Shown one piece after another: positions 47,131-59,765 of a stretch of 64,000 nucleotides of DNA (the stretch's first letter is position 1; each line of letters starts with the position of its first letter). A model generated the notes under the pieces. That model was not told where the DNA came from. It searched no databases and saw nothing but the letters and a program-made list of their open reading frames with translations. The stretch is taken from assembly GCA_030544235.1 (NCBI GenBank), contig CM060484.1:14119031-14183030 (forward strand), in the 5' to 3' direction. Both the position numbers and the translations under genes were made by a program. Source of the stretch: Lepturacanthus savala (lineage: Eukaryota > Chordata > Actinopteri > Scombriformes > Trichiuridae).

Positions 47131-47891
47131 ATAATATTAAAGTCTGTGTAAAGCAATAATTAATTTGTTTCATTCCAAATTTGGTTGATTAAAAAAAATC
47201 TAAGAATATATGGAAGTAGGTTTCAAAATCATGAAAAATTAAACTGAACAGCCTGACTCATGCTGAACTGCCTTTAGAAAATACACAAGGTAAAATAAGT
47301 CTTATTTGTAGGGAAAGAAACAGATAATATTTTATAGTGTTAAGGAAGGGGTCATGCTAGTAACCCCCCTACATCACTGGGCCATGATTCCAGCCTTGTT
47401 CTAAGAAATCCTGAACACAAAAACAAATAAATTAAAAAAACAAAAGTTCAACAAGCCAACTTCACAATTCAGTATTACATAGTTTTCAGCCCCAGATGTT
47501 TTCAGCTGGTATTTTCCAACATTTATAATGTTTTTAGTAACAAACCTCTGAATGGGGTTTACATAATCCTTTTAATGAAAAACAATCAATCAATTGATCG
47601 GCTAAATTTGTTTTGTTTCAGTCCCAAGACAAAAAAAACAACCTTTAAAATGCTAAACTTGGCAATATAAAAGTCCAAATTCAGGCCCTTTGGGCTGCTT
47701 GTTGTGCTTTTCCTCCAAGATTGTGTGCAAGTGATCCCCTGGGGACTTACTTTCACTAAAACCGAAACACATTATAAACACTTAAATCATGCACAGACAC
47801 TACAGTACCTTATCAAAGTATGTATATTTTGGCATGACTAATAATGCGGAATCTGTTTGTGCGTGTGTGTGTGTGAGAGAGACAAACTCAC

Positions 47892-47991
47892 ATAGTCGGG
47901 CAAAGCTGTGTTGTCTCCCTGTCTGCCTCTCAGACTCTGCGTTGCCTGCTCCAAAACTTTGTTGTGCTTTTTGGAAAGCAAAGCAAATAAA
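47892..47991 (-). CDS. dym: dym coding exon 14
   Basis: 100 nt. The first base completes the serine codon begun by exon 13 (AG|T). It then encodes [33 protein letters not shown], ending in phase 0 before GTGAGT. The mammalian counterpart reads [20 protein letters not shown] and ends PLPDY. The acceptor is CTGCAG. Confidence 0.97.
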
Positions 47992-49010
47992 CTGCAGGAG
48001 AGACACGGAGAGAGGGAAAAGAATTGAGAAAAGCAATGACAGATGAACGATACACTAAAATACACAGTCGTCATATTGCACATGTTGACCTGTAATTTAT
48101 GTACCATGAATACTCAAATAGAGGCCTTGACTTAGCTCAAGTAGAAAGAGGGCCCTTTATTTAAAACAGATTATTATTATTAGAGACAGGCTTGTTTTGC
48201 TCAGTAAATGAGGCCTTTAAAATAATGAGCAATAATAAGTCTTATAACAACAAAATAATCATGAAACTGGCAGGAGAGCGATTCAGAAATCATGTGTCAA
48301 AATACAAAAAATGACGCTTAATTTACAATCACAACTCCTTTGTTAACAATCTGGCTTAGATCTGCCCCACAGGTCATACAGCCGTGGTTACTTTGTGAGA
48401 ATTTCCAGTATTTATACATATATGCGTTTGTGTCCATCGTAGGTGACAGTCATTCAGTGTTCACCTAGTGGTTAACAGACTTGCCCTTACCCTTATTATA
48501 TGTTATTTGTGTCTGTACAGTTGTATGTGAGGAGATTGCATGTGACAGGCTGGACACAGACATACATCAAGAGTCAGACAGCCCGCTTGGGCGGCCTTGG
48601 ATCGTAACAATAGTGTAGGTCACCGGGCGCGCGCACACACACACACCCACGGCACAGTATTCATGTCACAGTAAAATGATTTACTCAACATGTGTGGTCA
48701 CGCAAGAGACTTGACAGAAGACACATTTTTTTCCTCAAGAATTTCTATGTTCAGCTCTGAGTACCCTGTGTGCAGAGAACACACTGTCATTTGGAGTAAT
48801 TTATAGGCCAAATACATAATGTTTGTGGATTAAAATGGCTAAAAATGACTAAACCTATAGTACAAATTTTGTTGAGTTGTGTTCTTTCTTTATTGCAAAT
48901 GTTTATAATGATATTCAAACAAAGACATTTTTACATTTAAAGAAGGAGTGGATTATGTGTTCACAGATCATTTTTTCATCTTATTTTTTGCTTAAAATTC
49001 CCTTCACATC

Positions 49011-49370
49011 TAGCCTGAGTATACCAATCCATCATTGCACTTCGCTGTGAAATTAAGTCTCGACACCTTGGACGCAATTTTCCTTTCAGCGAGGAAGCCA
49101 ATCACAGAACGGGGAAGAGTGCAGCAAGACAATGATGAAACAGAAGCGACTTTGTTGATAACTGCGTATCCAACATGGCGATAGACGGTAAGTTACCTTT
49201 CGATGCAGCCTTATAAAGTCCAAATAATCACGTATTGGGTTTGTTACAGACATATTTGACAGATATTCGGAGCACCCAATAAACAGCTCTGGGCTTTTAT
49301 TAACCATAATTCCAATACGAACAAATGAACAGATGGTTCCTAGACTGAATATCCGGTGTTAGCCTGGTTC
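49011..49370 (+). mobile_element. MITE-like element, copy 2 of 3, with target-site duplication
   Basis: It begins TAGCCTGAGTATACCAATCC and ends GGTGTTAGCCTGGTTC. Internal blocks GCGAGGAAGCCAATCACAGA and GTGCAGCAAGACAATGATGA match the other copies. It is flanked by CTTCACATC (49,002-49,010) and CTTCACACC (49,371-49,379), a nine-base direct repeat with one mismatch, as expected for a target-site duplication. An 8-bp duplication of hAT type with a one-base boundary shift is possible. Confidence 0.75.
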
Positions 49371-51307
49371 CTTCACACCCAAATTGCAACCAATATTTTA
49401 AATGCTTCAATACAAGCGTGGCTTCTGAAAAGGGGTTTGGACTTTCGAATATTTTTTTTTCTAAATGCTGCATGCTCAAACTATTTTTCAGGATTCCCCA
49501 CCCTACCTTTAACATGAATTTTAATCTAAACAAGGGACATTAAATGGCTGCCAACCCAATTACCCAGTCAATCTTACCCAGTCTGAGTACCCAATCATTG
49601 TAACATTAAATTCATTATTAGGCTAAGTGATTGACAGTGTGCAGGAGTCCTTTTTCTTGTTCCAGTGTGGGACTTTTCTACACACCTGCCCTCCGCTTAG
49701 GTGTGCGCAACCTTCTCTTTTGAGTTTATGGTGAAATACTACAGAAAAAGTGTAGAATAAATAAAATTCAATAACAGCAAAATGCTAGAGAAACACAGAT
49801 GTGAGAACAGACTTCAGCTGAGACCTTTTGAGCTACACCTGTTCACCTGTCAGCACTGAAAAACACACACTATCTGTGTTCTTTATCTTTAAGCTAAATG
49901 GCCAAAGTAACTATGAAGAGGTCTACTTGTTACCTACAGACTTATTATGCATGGCTGCTTAAAAGGACCTGTTGTACTACTTAGCTATTATTTTTTTCTA
50001 TTTTGTATCAGAGACCACCAGGCAAACTCCACCTGGGAATGCACACAATAACACAGTGACTGGCTGCTCTGTCCGTTCCCTCACTTATGCTGAGGCAGTG
50101 ACGGATGAGGCCCAGGAAACAGTGACAGGAGGATTTCCACACTCCTGGCCTGACCCCAAAATCAGTTATAAAGCCCAAGTAATGACAGACATGATGTAAA
50201 GGTGCTCCGTCTCAGCTGCCCAAAGATATCTGTTGTATGTGGACACGCATTGAGCTTTTTCTCCAATTTGTATTTGGTATGTATGTATGTCTGAGGTGAC
50301 ACTAATGGAAGTTTCAATGCTGCTCACATTTAAAAAGAATAGTTAAAATTGTGCATTATTCCATTATTCGCCTTTATCAGACATTATCCTAGAAGAATTA
50401 AGATTACAGAATCGATTGAAGGACAGTAAATCTGTAAATTACGACACTCACTTCCACCCACCTTCGATGCAATTAAGATTGGTGTTAGTTTATTTATTTA
50501 TTACTAAGGAAGAGTATTAGGGCCAGGCATTAAAAAAAGGAAGGAGGAAGTTTTTTTACTTTTTTTATTTTTCCTTTTTCGAGAATGAAGTTGAAATGTC
50601 GTGAATAAAGTCAAACCTTTGAGAATAAATCAAGGGCCTGTCTGTCTGTTTTCTTCCTGCACCTAGCACCTAGCCAGGCTTCCAGAGGCAACTATTTAGT
50701 GCTGGCTGAACTTTCGTCAGCACTCCCTTCCTCTCAGCTCCTGACCGGTCGGCACCATGTTCCCGGTTCCACTGCATTCTGTTTAGTTAGGCTTTCAGCC
50801 CATCTTTGTTGAGTTTACACCTTATAACACTTCCACATGACACTGTCCACTCCTACATCACTTCACACTACTGACTTACTTTTTCCACATGTCTTATCCC
50901 ATTTTAGATGGGAATAAATATTGAAAACCATGGTTCTTGCATGAATGATGAATTAGTGAAATTGTCCTTCAAAATGAGTTTTTGTAACAAATAGATTCTG
51001 TCTCTTTAATAGCATAGAGGGAGATTGGAGAGATTGGAGAGATTGTGCTGAAAATTGCGTCTTTTCAGAGGGAGGAACCACACAAACTTGAAAGAGGAGG
51101 CGTCATTTGTGTAGAGTGAAATACTTGGAATGGGCAGATGAAATAGTATCAATGGTTGCACCTGTTTGCAATACAGAGGATATGATGTATTGATTGATCC
51201 TGAGCCCGGGCAGCTGGCAGGATGGTCAGTCGCTCTCCAAAGATAGAATGTTACACACACTGGCACATGACAGGAGTTGACAGTTTTCTTAACATCTCCA
51301 CTTTATT

Positions 51308-51608
51308 ACCTCTGCCAAGGAGGTTATGTGATCGCCGTGCATTCATCCGTCCGTCAGTCAGTCAAATATCTAAAAAGGTTTTGGCTGGATTTTCATCAAT
51401 TTTTTAGCGAATGCTGGAAATGGCATCATTATTCAATTTGGGTAATGATCAGGCAGAATCCTGGTTTGTGGATGAATTTTTGTTGTTTGGTAACATTGCA
51501 GTAAATGGACCTTCAAACGGGTTTGATCATTTGTGGCCGCCTGGTGGTGATGTATTGCACCTGCATAGCTTAGCTGAGGATTGCGCTCTCAGAGTGATTT
51601 TCTAGTTC
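51308..51608 (+). mobile_element. Dispersed element (ACCTCTGCCAAGGAGG...CTCTCAGAGTG)
   Basis: The left end ACCTCTGCCAAGGAGGTTAT, followed by CATTCATCCGTCCGTCAGTC, and the right end ATTGCGCTCTCAGAGTGATT with TTTCTAGTT match a repeat widespread in vertebrates, whose consensus reads ACCTCCGCCAAGGAGG and GGAGGTCTGCGCTCTC. Non-coding; truncated or diverged inside. Confidence 0.6.
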
Positions 51609-52812
51609 TTGATATATACCCTTTCTTTGTGTCTGGCTCTAACACTTTGTTGTACACTACAGACATGTTTTAAGACATAAAATTGGTTTGATTGGAGCAA
51701 TAAGTTGTGTTTACTATGTTTTTTTTTCCACATAAAATTTCAATTATCTTGTTAAAAGTACATGTAGTGCTTTCCATTCATTAAAAAAAATCTGAATTTA
51801 TGAATATGAAAATATACTCAATTTTAGAATATTAACTGCTTGAGATATGTTGTAGTTGCACACTAGACCACGCTTGGCATCAAACTAATATTGATGCCAT
51901 AAAAGGATCCTCTATGCTGTAAACTCAGATGTAAGGTTAGCTCAGAGAAACTCTTTCTTTTGCAGATAACCCTGAAAAAAAACTTCAAAATTCAGTAAAC
52001 AAATCATAATTTTGAGTGGAGGGGGACTTCAACAGGTAATAATAGTGCAATAATGCCTTTAGAGCTACAATGCTCAGGCACTGCAACATCAATCAAGCTA
52101 AATTTAAAAAATTCTGTACCACACATTCTCTTTTGTCCTATGCCAATTAATTTTTTTTTAACAATAGATGGAAATGTGCCCAAAGTTCAGCCGGTTGACT
52201 GTGGACCATTGAAAACTAGCCTGTGTCTGTTGAGCCTGCAGATCAAAGTACTCTGTGAATGGACAGACACATGAGCACAGACAGTGGAGACTGTGGACAT
52301 GGAGGGCAGAAATGAGAGAGGGAGGGAACACTGATGGAGAAAGAGGGAGAATAGAAAACAATAGGGAAAGATGTGGGCTGGTTGGGGCAACATAAACCGC
52401 TGCTGTGTGCAAATAAACAGCACCAGCCATGATTCTCTCGCAGAGTCAATTAAGGAGCACAGTTCACCGCTGCCTGGCTGAAGTTTGGAAATTCCTGGCA
52501 GGAAATTCCCTTTATCTAGCCAGCCAGCCAGTTAGTTGGTTGGTTTAGCCCGGCCCCGGCCATCATATTGTCATCATCATTATCATCAGACACAGAGTCA
52601 CTCGCTCTACATCACTACAGGACAGACATGCACGCATTCACAGACAGTGTTCCTCTCTAACTCAAAACACCAGAGAGTCACAGATATAGAGAGAGACACA
52701 TTGGCAGCAAGATAAGAGGAATCCTTGTGTGTGCGTGAATATGTGCACGTCTTCAGGGAAGGAAACATTCCTTCCTGTGTGCCTGAAGTTAACAAACAGA
52801 CATGAATGACTT

Positions 52813-52814
<2 letters not shown>

Positions 52815-52852
<38 letters not shown>
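52815..52852. repeat. (TG)19 microsatellite
   Basis: Uninterrupted TG run of about 38 bp. Confidence 0.97.
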
Positions 52853-52853
<1 letters not shown>

Positions 52854-53412
52854 TTTGGACCTTGTCCTCGCAAGTCTTCCGTTTCCTCATGGGCCAAACT
52901 CTTTCCCTCAATTCCCTTAGGTTATATAATGTTCTTCTTTACACAGGCACACAACTCTCAATATTTCATATCTTAGTCTTTACTGCTGAAGCTTCTAGTC
53001 ATGTTTCCATCTAATTTTCAAGCAAGTTTTTTACTTTCGAAATGTTGCAAAAAAAAAAAAAGAAAAAGAAAAAAAGAAAAGAAGAATGAAAAAATTGGAT
53101 TAAGTAGGTTTCCATCAAGTGGTTTGGAGCAAATAAACTAGGCTACACAAAATGTAGTTTCAACAGAAGTTGGCAGTATAAGAATTTTCACTCTTGTCTT
53201 TGAGGAAACTTGTGCTTCTTTACTTTCCTCAGATGCATTTTTGTGTTTCAATCTAGTGCAGAAGGTCAAGGCCTGCAGCTTATATCAACTAATTCAAAAA
53301 CTTGAAGCAGATTTCACCGAAAATGTCAGAAATCAACATCCATCCAACATTTTCCCCCACTCCGTGCTGTTCGGTCTGGATTTTCATTAACACACCTGCA
53401 GCATGTTCTCAC

Positions 53413-53507
53413 CTGATGATGCGCTGGGCAGCATATTGGTGGAGACATCGAAACTGCGCCGACATGTTTGCGAGTGCAGCCAGACAGTTGGTGTGGAGGT
53501 ACTTATC
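53413..53507 (-). CDS. dym: dym coding exon 13
   Basis: 95 nt, entering in phase 0 and leaving in phase 2 (AG left for exon 14). It encodes DKYLHTNCLAALANMSAQFR, CLHQYAAQRII. The mammalian sequence is the same apart from serine for the cysteine after QFR. The acceptor is CTCAAG and the donor GTGAGA. Confidence 0.97.
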
Positions 53508-53724
53508 CTTGAGAGGCAGCAGGACAAGGATGTTCTTGTTAAACTTCAAGTCACTCATTTTCATCTTTTCAGTTCCAAATGCTGAATGTGGATGTTACTC
53601 ATTTATGTAACAAATTACTATTTTATACATATAAATGTGACCATAGCGGATTTCTGTAAACACTTCATGTTTGTGAATACACCAAGTGTGCGTGCTTGTG
53701 CTGTACACTGTATGTTGGGTTTAC

Positions 53725-53838
53725 CCTTGTCCGGGTCATATTGAACTGGATAGTGCGGATGACCACCAGGATGAGCAAACTGCCTAGTGATATCTCCGTC
53801 AGCGACCTTTCTGTGTACCAAGGGACATTCTTCAATAC
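53725..53838 (-). CDS. dym: dym coding exon 12
   Basis: 114 nt, 38 codons, phase 0 at both ends: VLKNVPWYTERSLTEISLGS, then LLILVVIRTIQFNMTRTR. The mammalian exon reads ILKNITWYSERVLTEISLGS and IRTIQYNMTRTR. The hydrophobic run LLILVVI is shared. The flanking introns are very short (217 and 112 bp). Confidence 0.97.
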
Positions 53839-53950
53839 CTGAGAGAGTGAGAAAGAGAGAAATAAGACATGAGTAAGGAAATATTTACTATAATCCCAGC
53901 GAAGGTGGATAACAGAACAGAACAGTGAATTAAACAGTGCGTCTACCCAC

Positions 53951-54076
53951 CACCTCATGGATGGAGCGATTGAAGGAATCGTCTTCTGTGAGGATGAGGA
54001 GAATGATGAGGGCCATGTAGACATGATGAGAGTTTCTTTCTTCTACGTGGTAAAGGATCTCGAGGATGGGCAACAC
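53951..54076 (-). CDS. dym: dym coding exon 11
   Basis: 126 nt, 42 codons, phase 0: VLPILEILYHVEERNSHHVY, MALIILLILTEDDSFNRSIH, EV. The sequence is near-identical to mammalian dymeclin (EDDGFNRSIHEV). The donor is GTGGGT and the acceptor CTCAG. The hydrophobic stretch ALIILLIL is a conserved helix of the fold, not evidence for a transmembrane segment. Confidence 0.97.
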
Positions 54077-55010
54077 CTGAGAGGAACATCAGGAGAGTAG
54101 GAAGAGGAAGGGAAGGGGACATTTATCAGAGCTCTGTTACAAGGTTTCTGACTCGTTTCCCACTCATGCCACATCCCTGCAAACTCCAGCAGCTTCATTC
54201 CTGATTCACTGGTTTACGACTTTTAATAATTACAATCATTCACCATAAAGACTGCATTGAAACAATAGTGGACAAAATTTTAACATCAGTTTTGTAATTG
54301 ATGCTGCCAAAATGAGTATACATTTTAAAAAAACAAAAACTTATTGTATTCCATTTAAGAAAGTGTTTGGGGACGTTGATGTATTTAGTATTATTATAAA
54401 CTGCAAAATCCTGTTACTATAGTAGTGTTGCACATGGGAAGCTAACACTGTTAGCCCAAGTCAAATAGATGAAAAAAAACAAAAAAAAAACAGGAAAAGC
54501 TACAACTTATAATTTTATCACATATCTAGAAAGGCCAGAGTAACGGGGGTTAAATTGACCAAGAGTTTCAAGAAATGAATGTAACTGAAAGTCAGTTCCT
54601 GCACATGTTTGACTATAGTCTTAAATTTACAGTGTTTTTCTGTTATAAGTGGTTTAGCTGTTGTTTATTCATCTCTCTTTGTGAATGTGCTACAAAGGCT
54701 TAGCATATACTATGTAGCAAACAAAAGAAAGAGAGAAATGTATAACACGTTTTGTGAGACTCACCTCGTTACACTTTAATCTAATCACTGCATTTATGTT
54801 CACTGTTAGGTGGAGCCTTCTCTCTGCATGCTGTGTATTTTTTTCCTGAATAAAGTGTAGCCGCTTTTGCCTCTTTCTTAAAAAATATATTATTATTTCC
54901 ATTACCATATTTGATGTTGTCAGAATCTTTTGACTCAGAACTGCCCTCTAGTGGCTTTATTGTGTAGGGCAGTGATGTTACAGTCTCTTCATTGCTTCAT
55001 TCCTACCCAC
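54077..55010 (-). other. dym: dym intron 10
   Basis: A 934 bp AT-rich intron with donor GTGGGT. Nothing specific seen apart from short A-runs. Confidence 0.95.
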
Positions 55011-55189
55011 CAGATTGTCCATGTCAGTTCTGGACAGCATGTATGTCCTCATGTTGGCGTTCTGGTGCAGCAGGGTGTACAGCAGTAGCGTGGCCTGGTC
55101 CGAGCGCTGCTGCTCACACAGCGCTGTGTACAGGCTGTTGAAATTGATTTGGAAAGTGTGAGGTTGCTCCACAGGCAGCGACGATGTGT
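55011..55189 (-). CDS. dym: dym coding exon 10
   Basis: 179 nt. The first two bases complete the aspartate codon begun by exon 9 (G|AC). It then reads TSSLPVEQPHTFQINFNSLY, TALCEQQRSDQATLLLYTLL and HQNANMRTYMLSRTDMDNL, ending in phase 0. The block FQINFNSLYTALCEQQ is identical in mammals; the short linker before it (TSSLPVEQPH) is the variable part. The acceptor is GCGTAG, the donor GTGGGT. Confidence 0.97.
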
Positions 55190-55312
55190 CTACGCGGGCA
55201 AGAAGCAAGTATTAGTGGATTCTGGCACAGCATATTCTCGGCAGCAACCACAATTGTGCAATGAATAATGCACAACAGATTTGACTACATAATATCATTG
55301 TGCCTATTTTAC

Positions 55313-55498
55313 CTTGTGTGTTTCTGAAACAAGTAATGGCCTGGCGGTACGGGTTGGGCCAATCAGGCCCATCTGTCAGATTGGCTAAGACCAGCAGTAA
55401 CAAGAGGCTCTGATTGGACAGAGGTAAGGGGTTGTGTTCCTGGTCCATCTCTGCTTTGCTGCCAGCTCCACCTAATGTAAAGACACTCCACAGACCAC
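55313..55498 (-). CDS. dym: dym coding exon 9
   Basis: 186 nt. It completes a split codon from exon 8 (A|GT, serine) and continues GLWSVFTLGGAGSKAEMDQE, HNPLPLSNQSLLLLLVLANL, TDGPDWPNPYRQAITCFRNT, Q, leaving one base for exon 10. The leucine-rich QSLLLLLVLANLTD block is a dymeclin hallmark. The segment KAEMDQEHNPLP replaces a differently composed mammalian linker. The acceptor is CTTCAG and the donor GTAAAA. Confidence 0.97.
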
Positions 55499-58400
55499 CT
55501 GAAGATACAACACATAAATATGCACAGTATTACTATATATACACAGTGGGTGAATTCCCTTTTGGTCATTTTAGCCATTTAAAGAAACCCCTCCCCCTTT
55601 TCTAAATGTTTTATATTAGTTTTGTTCATTATTAATTTTCATTATTAATTTAAATAGTGGAAATATTTCTTTCCAATCATCTCAAAATACAGTCAGTAGT
55701 TTCGTAGCTGGCATCCCAACTGATGGGTGATCTGTGTAGGATCCTGTAATGAAGAGCAGTCAGGTTGTGTATGTCAACCTTTTTATAGAAAGTACTAGTC
55801 ATTCTCAAAACTGATTTACGCTTCATAGGGGAAAAATTAGTATGTGCAGCCAGACTGATGTAATCAAGGCCAAAATGGGCACAATGGAGTCACGCACGGC
55901 GGTTTGCAGCACCTGAAATTTGAAACAACATAGACGGCGCCAGAGAACAAAGAAACTGGAACTACTGGCCAACTGGAGCCGTGTTCGTTTTTCTTGTTGG
56001 GGGGGGGGGCGCGAATTTCCTATGAAGCCACTGAAGTGCTGGTTCTCTCAGGCGTCATGAGAAGCACGAGAAGCATGAGCAACAAGGTACACAGATGACA
56101 GTCTCTGGCTCCTGCACGTCTAGCCACACAGAATGCATGAACCAAGCACCCGTGAGAGGCCGTGTGTTGTAGGTCAACGCTGATCAAGCTATTGAAATTG
56201 AGGATAAGACAAGTAGATCTGTTGCCATCTAGTGGTGAAGGACAGAAGAGCAGAATATTTCCTTTCCCTAGTTGGAAGATAATGTCAGTCACCCTGATCC
56301 ATTTAGCCATCATCCGTTTACTTGGTCACTGACTTGCAGTCAAGTGAAAAAGGAGAGAAACAGTCAAACAATCTAAACCGTTTCATATAGGTTTTGTTTT
56401 TGTTGAGTTTCTTTTCAACAACTTTTGAGTGTTTTAAAATTTTTATTAACGTTTATAGTTTGCTCTTAAATTCACTAATGGCTAGTAAAGAGCTATTCAC
56501 AGCCCGTTGTGTAAATAACTGTGTGCAATTCCAGTGAGGAGGAGGGGGAGGGAAGTTGTTTATATTTCAGCAAGACGACATCAGTGAGTTGCATCCACAA
56601 CAGAAAGAAAACCCCCAAGTGTCAAATGACATCATTTGTACTGATCAGTCTTGCTTAACACACACACACACCTTTCTTCCCTCCACTGCCCAGTGAGAGA
56701 AGAGTGAGTGTGAGAGAAAACAAGATCTGGAGGGGGGAGAGAGAGGGCCAAGTTGTGACTGAGCCCTGTTCATCTCATCACTGGCACCAGAGTGACTGGC
56801 CCGACAGTGTCAGAGAACCCGGTCTGGCAGCCACATTTCCTGTACTCTCGCACACACATTCGCAGACTCTATTTTACCTTAGTGGGTGCTGTTTGTTATC
56901 CATCTGGCTCGGCTCCCTCTGCCTGTCTGCCTGCCCGACCACATAAACCCAATAATGCTACACTGCTTAGGCGGCTCGGGCCCTGGCCGGCCGCCCAGTG
57001 GAAAAAGAGGAGGAGGACATGAAGAGGAGGAAAGGGAAGGGGAAAGTGAGGAAAAGAGAAGGTCACACACGGACATAGAAGCTGGCATGCAGAATCTGGG
57101 CACCAGAACTCGAGGGCAGTGAAGGCATCTTACTGTGAAACATGCAACACAATGCACCCACAGATTCTTACAAGGCTGTGTCCACAAAAACCTTTGAAGA
57201 TGATCTTCTCATCTTTCTCCCCCACACACATATAAATGTCTACGTCTCTTAACAATATTTATACACACCAGATGCTTATTAAAGTCCATTAAAGCAGCGA
57301 AAAACAGGTTTCTGCAAGATGAGCTTTTGATGATGAACTAATCTCTGAAAGTTCTACTGTTCCAATTCACCTGCATCACCTGCATCACCTGCAACATCCA
57401 CTTGATCATGTGACCATCTCAGTAGGCCTGTGGAGACACTAGATACTCTAAATTATTTCTCACAGCTACAGTCGAGATTGAGAACATACGCTTCAGTGTA
57501 GACACGAACCGAGACGGACAAAATGTGCTTCTTACTTATTTACTTGCATAACAGTGAATGAAATATGACATCAGGGCTTCGGGCCAGTGGCTTGGCCAAG
57601 TATGCACGCACGCAGGCACACGCACACACACATACACACGCCTGACTCATGATTATCCAAAAATGCACATGGGGAGACATGTTGTACAGACAATAAATAA
57701 ACACACTCTTCTGATAATCTCACACAAATCAAAATATACTGTATGCTCAAAGCGCTTTGACCCAAACTCAATCCAAATCCCTAAAAAAAAAAAAAAACAT
57801 ACAAGAAGATTCCATGCACTTAGAATAATTGGGAAAGAATTACTACAATCTTATTAAAAGCAAGCACAGATATGTTCTAATGACTGTCTGACTAGGATAT
57901 TTTCTGGTAAGGGAGCTATACTATCAAGACATACATGTAGCATACATGTAGTCATCACAAGAACAGTAGTGTAGCAGAAAGGCATGGAGAAAGGAGAGGA
58001 GAGAAAGCTCTGTCAGTCTGGGTGATAATCCCCCCTGCAGACGCTTGCTCAGACTCAGACAGCAGTGTGTAAAAGCAAGAGACATCCTACACACACACAC
58101 ACACACGCACACATACAAATCACTCACACACACACAAAAATGGTGAGGGAAATCAGTCGCTATTTTTCTTTGCTGGTGACCAGTGTTCAGATATTGGGAC
58201 TGTCCGGCCTGTCTGTGAATGCTAGTGTATAGGTAATAATGATTTTTGCAGGCTACCAACATGAGGATTTTACAATTTTGAGAGCATAACTATATGCATA
58301 CTATTTTTAGCCTAGATAGAGAGTAGAGAGATAGAGAATATTTCCTAACTGCCTTTACTTTCCCTTCCAACAAGTATCGGTTTCCATTATCTTTGTGCAA

Positions 58401-59369
58401 TAATACAGTTTTAAAAGTCTGCAGTGCATAAAAAAAATAAAAAAAATCTGTAAAATTCAGATCTCCGGTGGATTTCAAATTAAATCCTCAAGTAGCAAAC
58501 AGCATCCAAGGGTTGAGGGAAAGTAAACATGACATGAGAGGAATAGGTATGTTTGCAAAACAATCTGGTAAGGACAAAGGCAAAATAATATTGTGTCACA
58601 ATCAAGAGTCAAGATATGAAACACTCGCAGTGATGAAATGGAAAAAAATGTGAATAATCACATTTAAAAGACTCCTAAAATAATATTTTGAATTGATATG
58701 GGATGAAACTGTTTGTGTCAAGCTGGTTCAAATTGTTCTTGAGTTGTTTTAATGTTTGGTCTGCATTTACTTTGATTGTATTGTTCTTGTTTTGTTTGAA
58801 TCAATTATCTGTATTTGATTTGATAGCAACTATATCAGGGACACTGGTAGTAGATGGTTGAGCTTTCATTTATATATATATATGTATTTGTTATACTTGG
58901 AGAGGTTTCAGGGTCTTGTGATTTATATTCATGCCACAAAGAATACAATGGAAACCAAAGGATGCCTGATAATTTGAAAGTGATTTATATTAAATTAGCA
59001 CAAACATGCTGGTTTTGAGGATCACTCAAAATATGTTGCATTGCGGCTCCATAAAGTTTGGAGACTCACAAGAGGCAGATTAAAAGAAGAATGGTCCAAA
59101 CTAAAGCAAAGAATATCCTTGACTTTTTGTCCCTGGTATTATTGAAGCTAAAAAAAAACATTGGATCCTAAATTTCCCATATTGCAAACAGCCAGTAACC
59201 ACTAGCATTTGTTAGACCCAGGGTTTTCCATATTTTACAAATAACACGTTTCCATGACTTTGAGGCAAATTTAATGACCATTCATTCTCTGAAATGTCTG
59301 TGTATACATACAAATTTTGACATGGATTTTTTATTTATTATTTTTCATGTATAAAGTTACATGTTTGGT

Positions 59370-59520
59370 CTATAAATTTAATGAAATTGAAAATGTCCAT
59401 CACTGTTTCCCAAAGACGTCTTCAAATGTTGACTTTGTGCTGACCAACGGTCCACAAGCCGACAATATTCAGTTTACTATAAAAAAAAACAACTAAAGAA
59501 ATCAGAAAATATTCCAATAT
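59370..59520 (+). repeat. Dispersed 'ATCGAT' family repeat fragment within the nested stack
   Basis: TTTGGTCTATAAATTTAATG, then AAAATGTCCATCACTGTTTC, CCAAAGACGTCTTCAAATGT, ACCAACGGTCCACAAGCCGA and ATATTCAGTTTACTAT match in order the interior of the same family as 12,880-13,025 and 61,310-61,570. Confidence 0.6.
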
Positions 59521-59765
59521 AACCACTGGTCTTTCTCAAGCCATGCCTTATACTTGTCCAAGTGAAGTCAGACATTATTAAATCTTCAATTTCCTGGCAT
59601 TGCACGGATTTACATCACAAGTGATTTGATTGATTTTTCTGAACATTATAGTTTTGTTTTAGCAACTTTTCTCAGTATATCTGAACTGAACCACATACAC
59701 TCTCCTATTCAGGTATTACCATGACTTTACCAAAACCTTTCATCTATCTTCTAATCTTTTACGGC

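Larger units (their letters stand above)
33619..47891 (-). other. dym: dym intron 14 (largest, 14.3 kb)
   Basis: The donor after exon 14 is GTGAGT. The intron is mostly AT-rich and heavily populated with transposon-derived repeats listed separately at 34,080-34,440, 37,384-38,490, 40,480-41,048, 44,150-44,300 and 46,430-47,130. It also holds several microsatellites, including a GTACACAC-type run at about 35,880-35,935 and long CA/GT runs near 42.4 and 42.8 kb. A 291-codon frame at 42,553-43,428 runs through a CA microsatellite and has no domain. No nested gene is supported. Confidence 0.9.
47992..53412 (-). other. dym: dym intron 13
   Basis: A 5.4 kb intron with donor GTGAGA. It contains the second MITE-like copy (49,011-49,370), a dispersed element at 51,308-51,608, an alternating GC/CA tract near 48,625-48,645, a (TG)n run (52,815-52,852) and an A/G-rich tract near 53,047-53,090. 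No coding sequence recognised. Confidence 0.9.

Noticed and set aside
48440..48500. Possible tRNA-derived SINE head (CACCTAGTGGTTAACAGACT)
   Set aside because: An A-box-like stretch is present but there is no B box (GGTTCGAAT-type) at the expected spacing and no poly-A tail.
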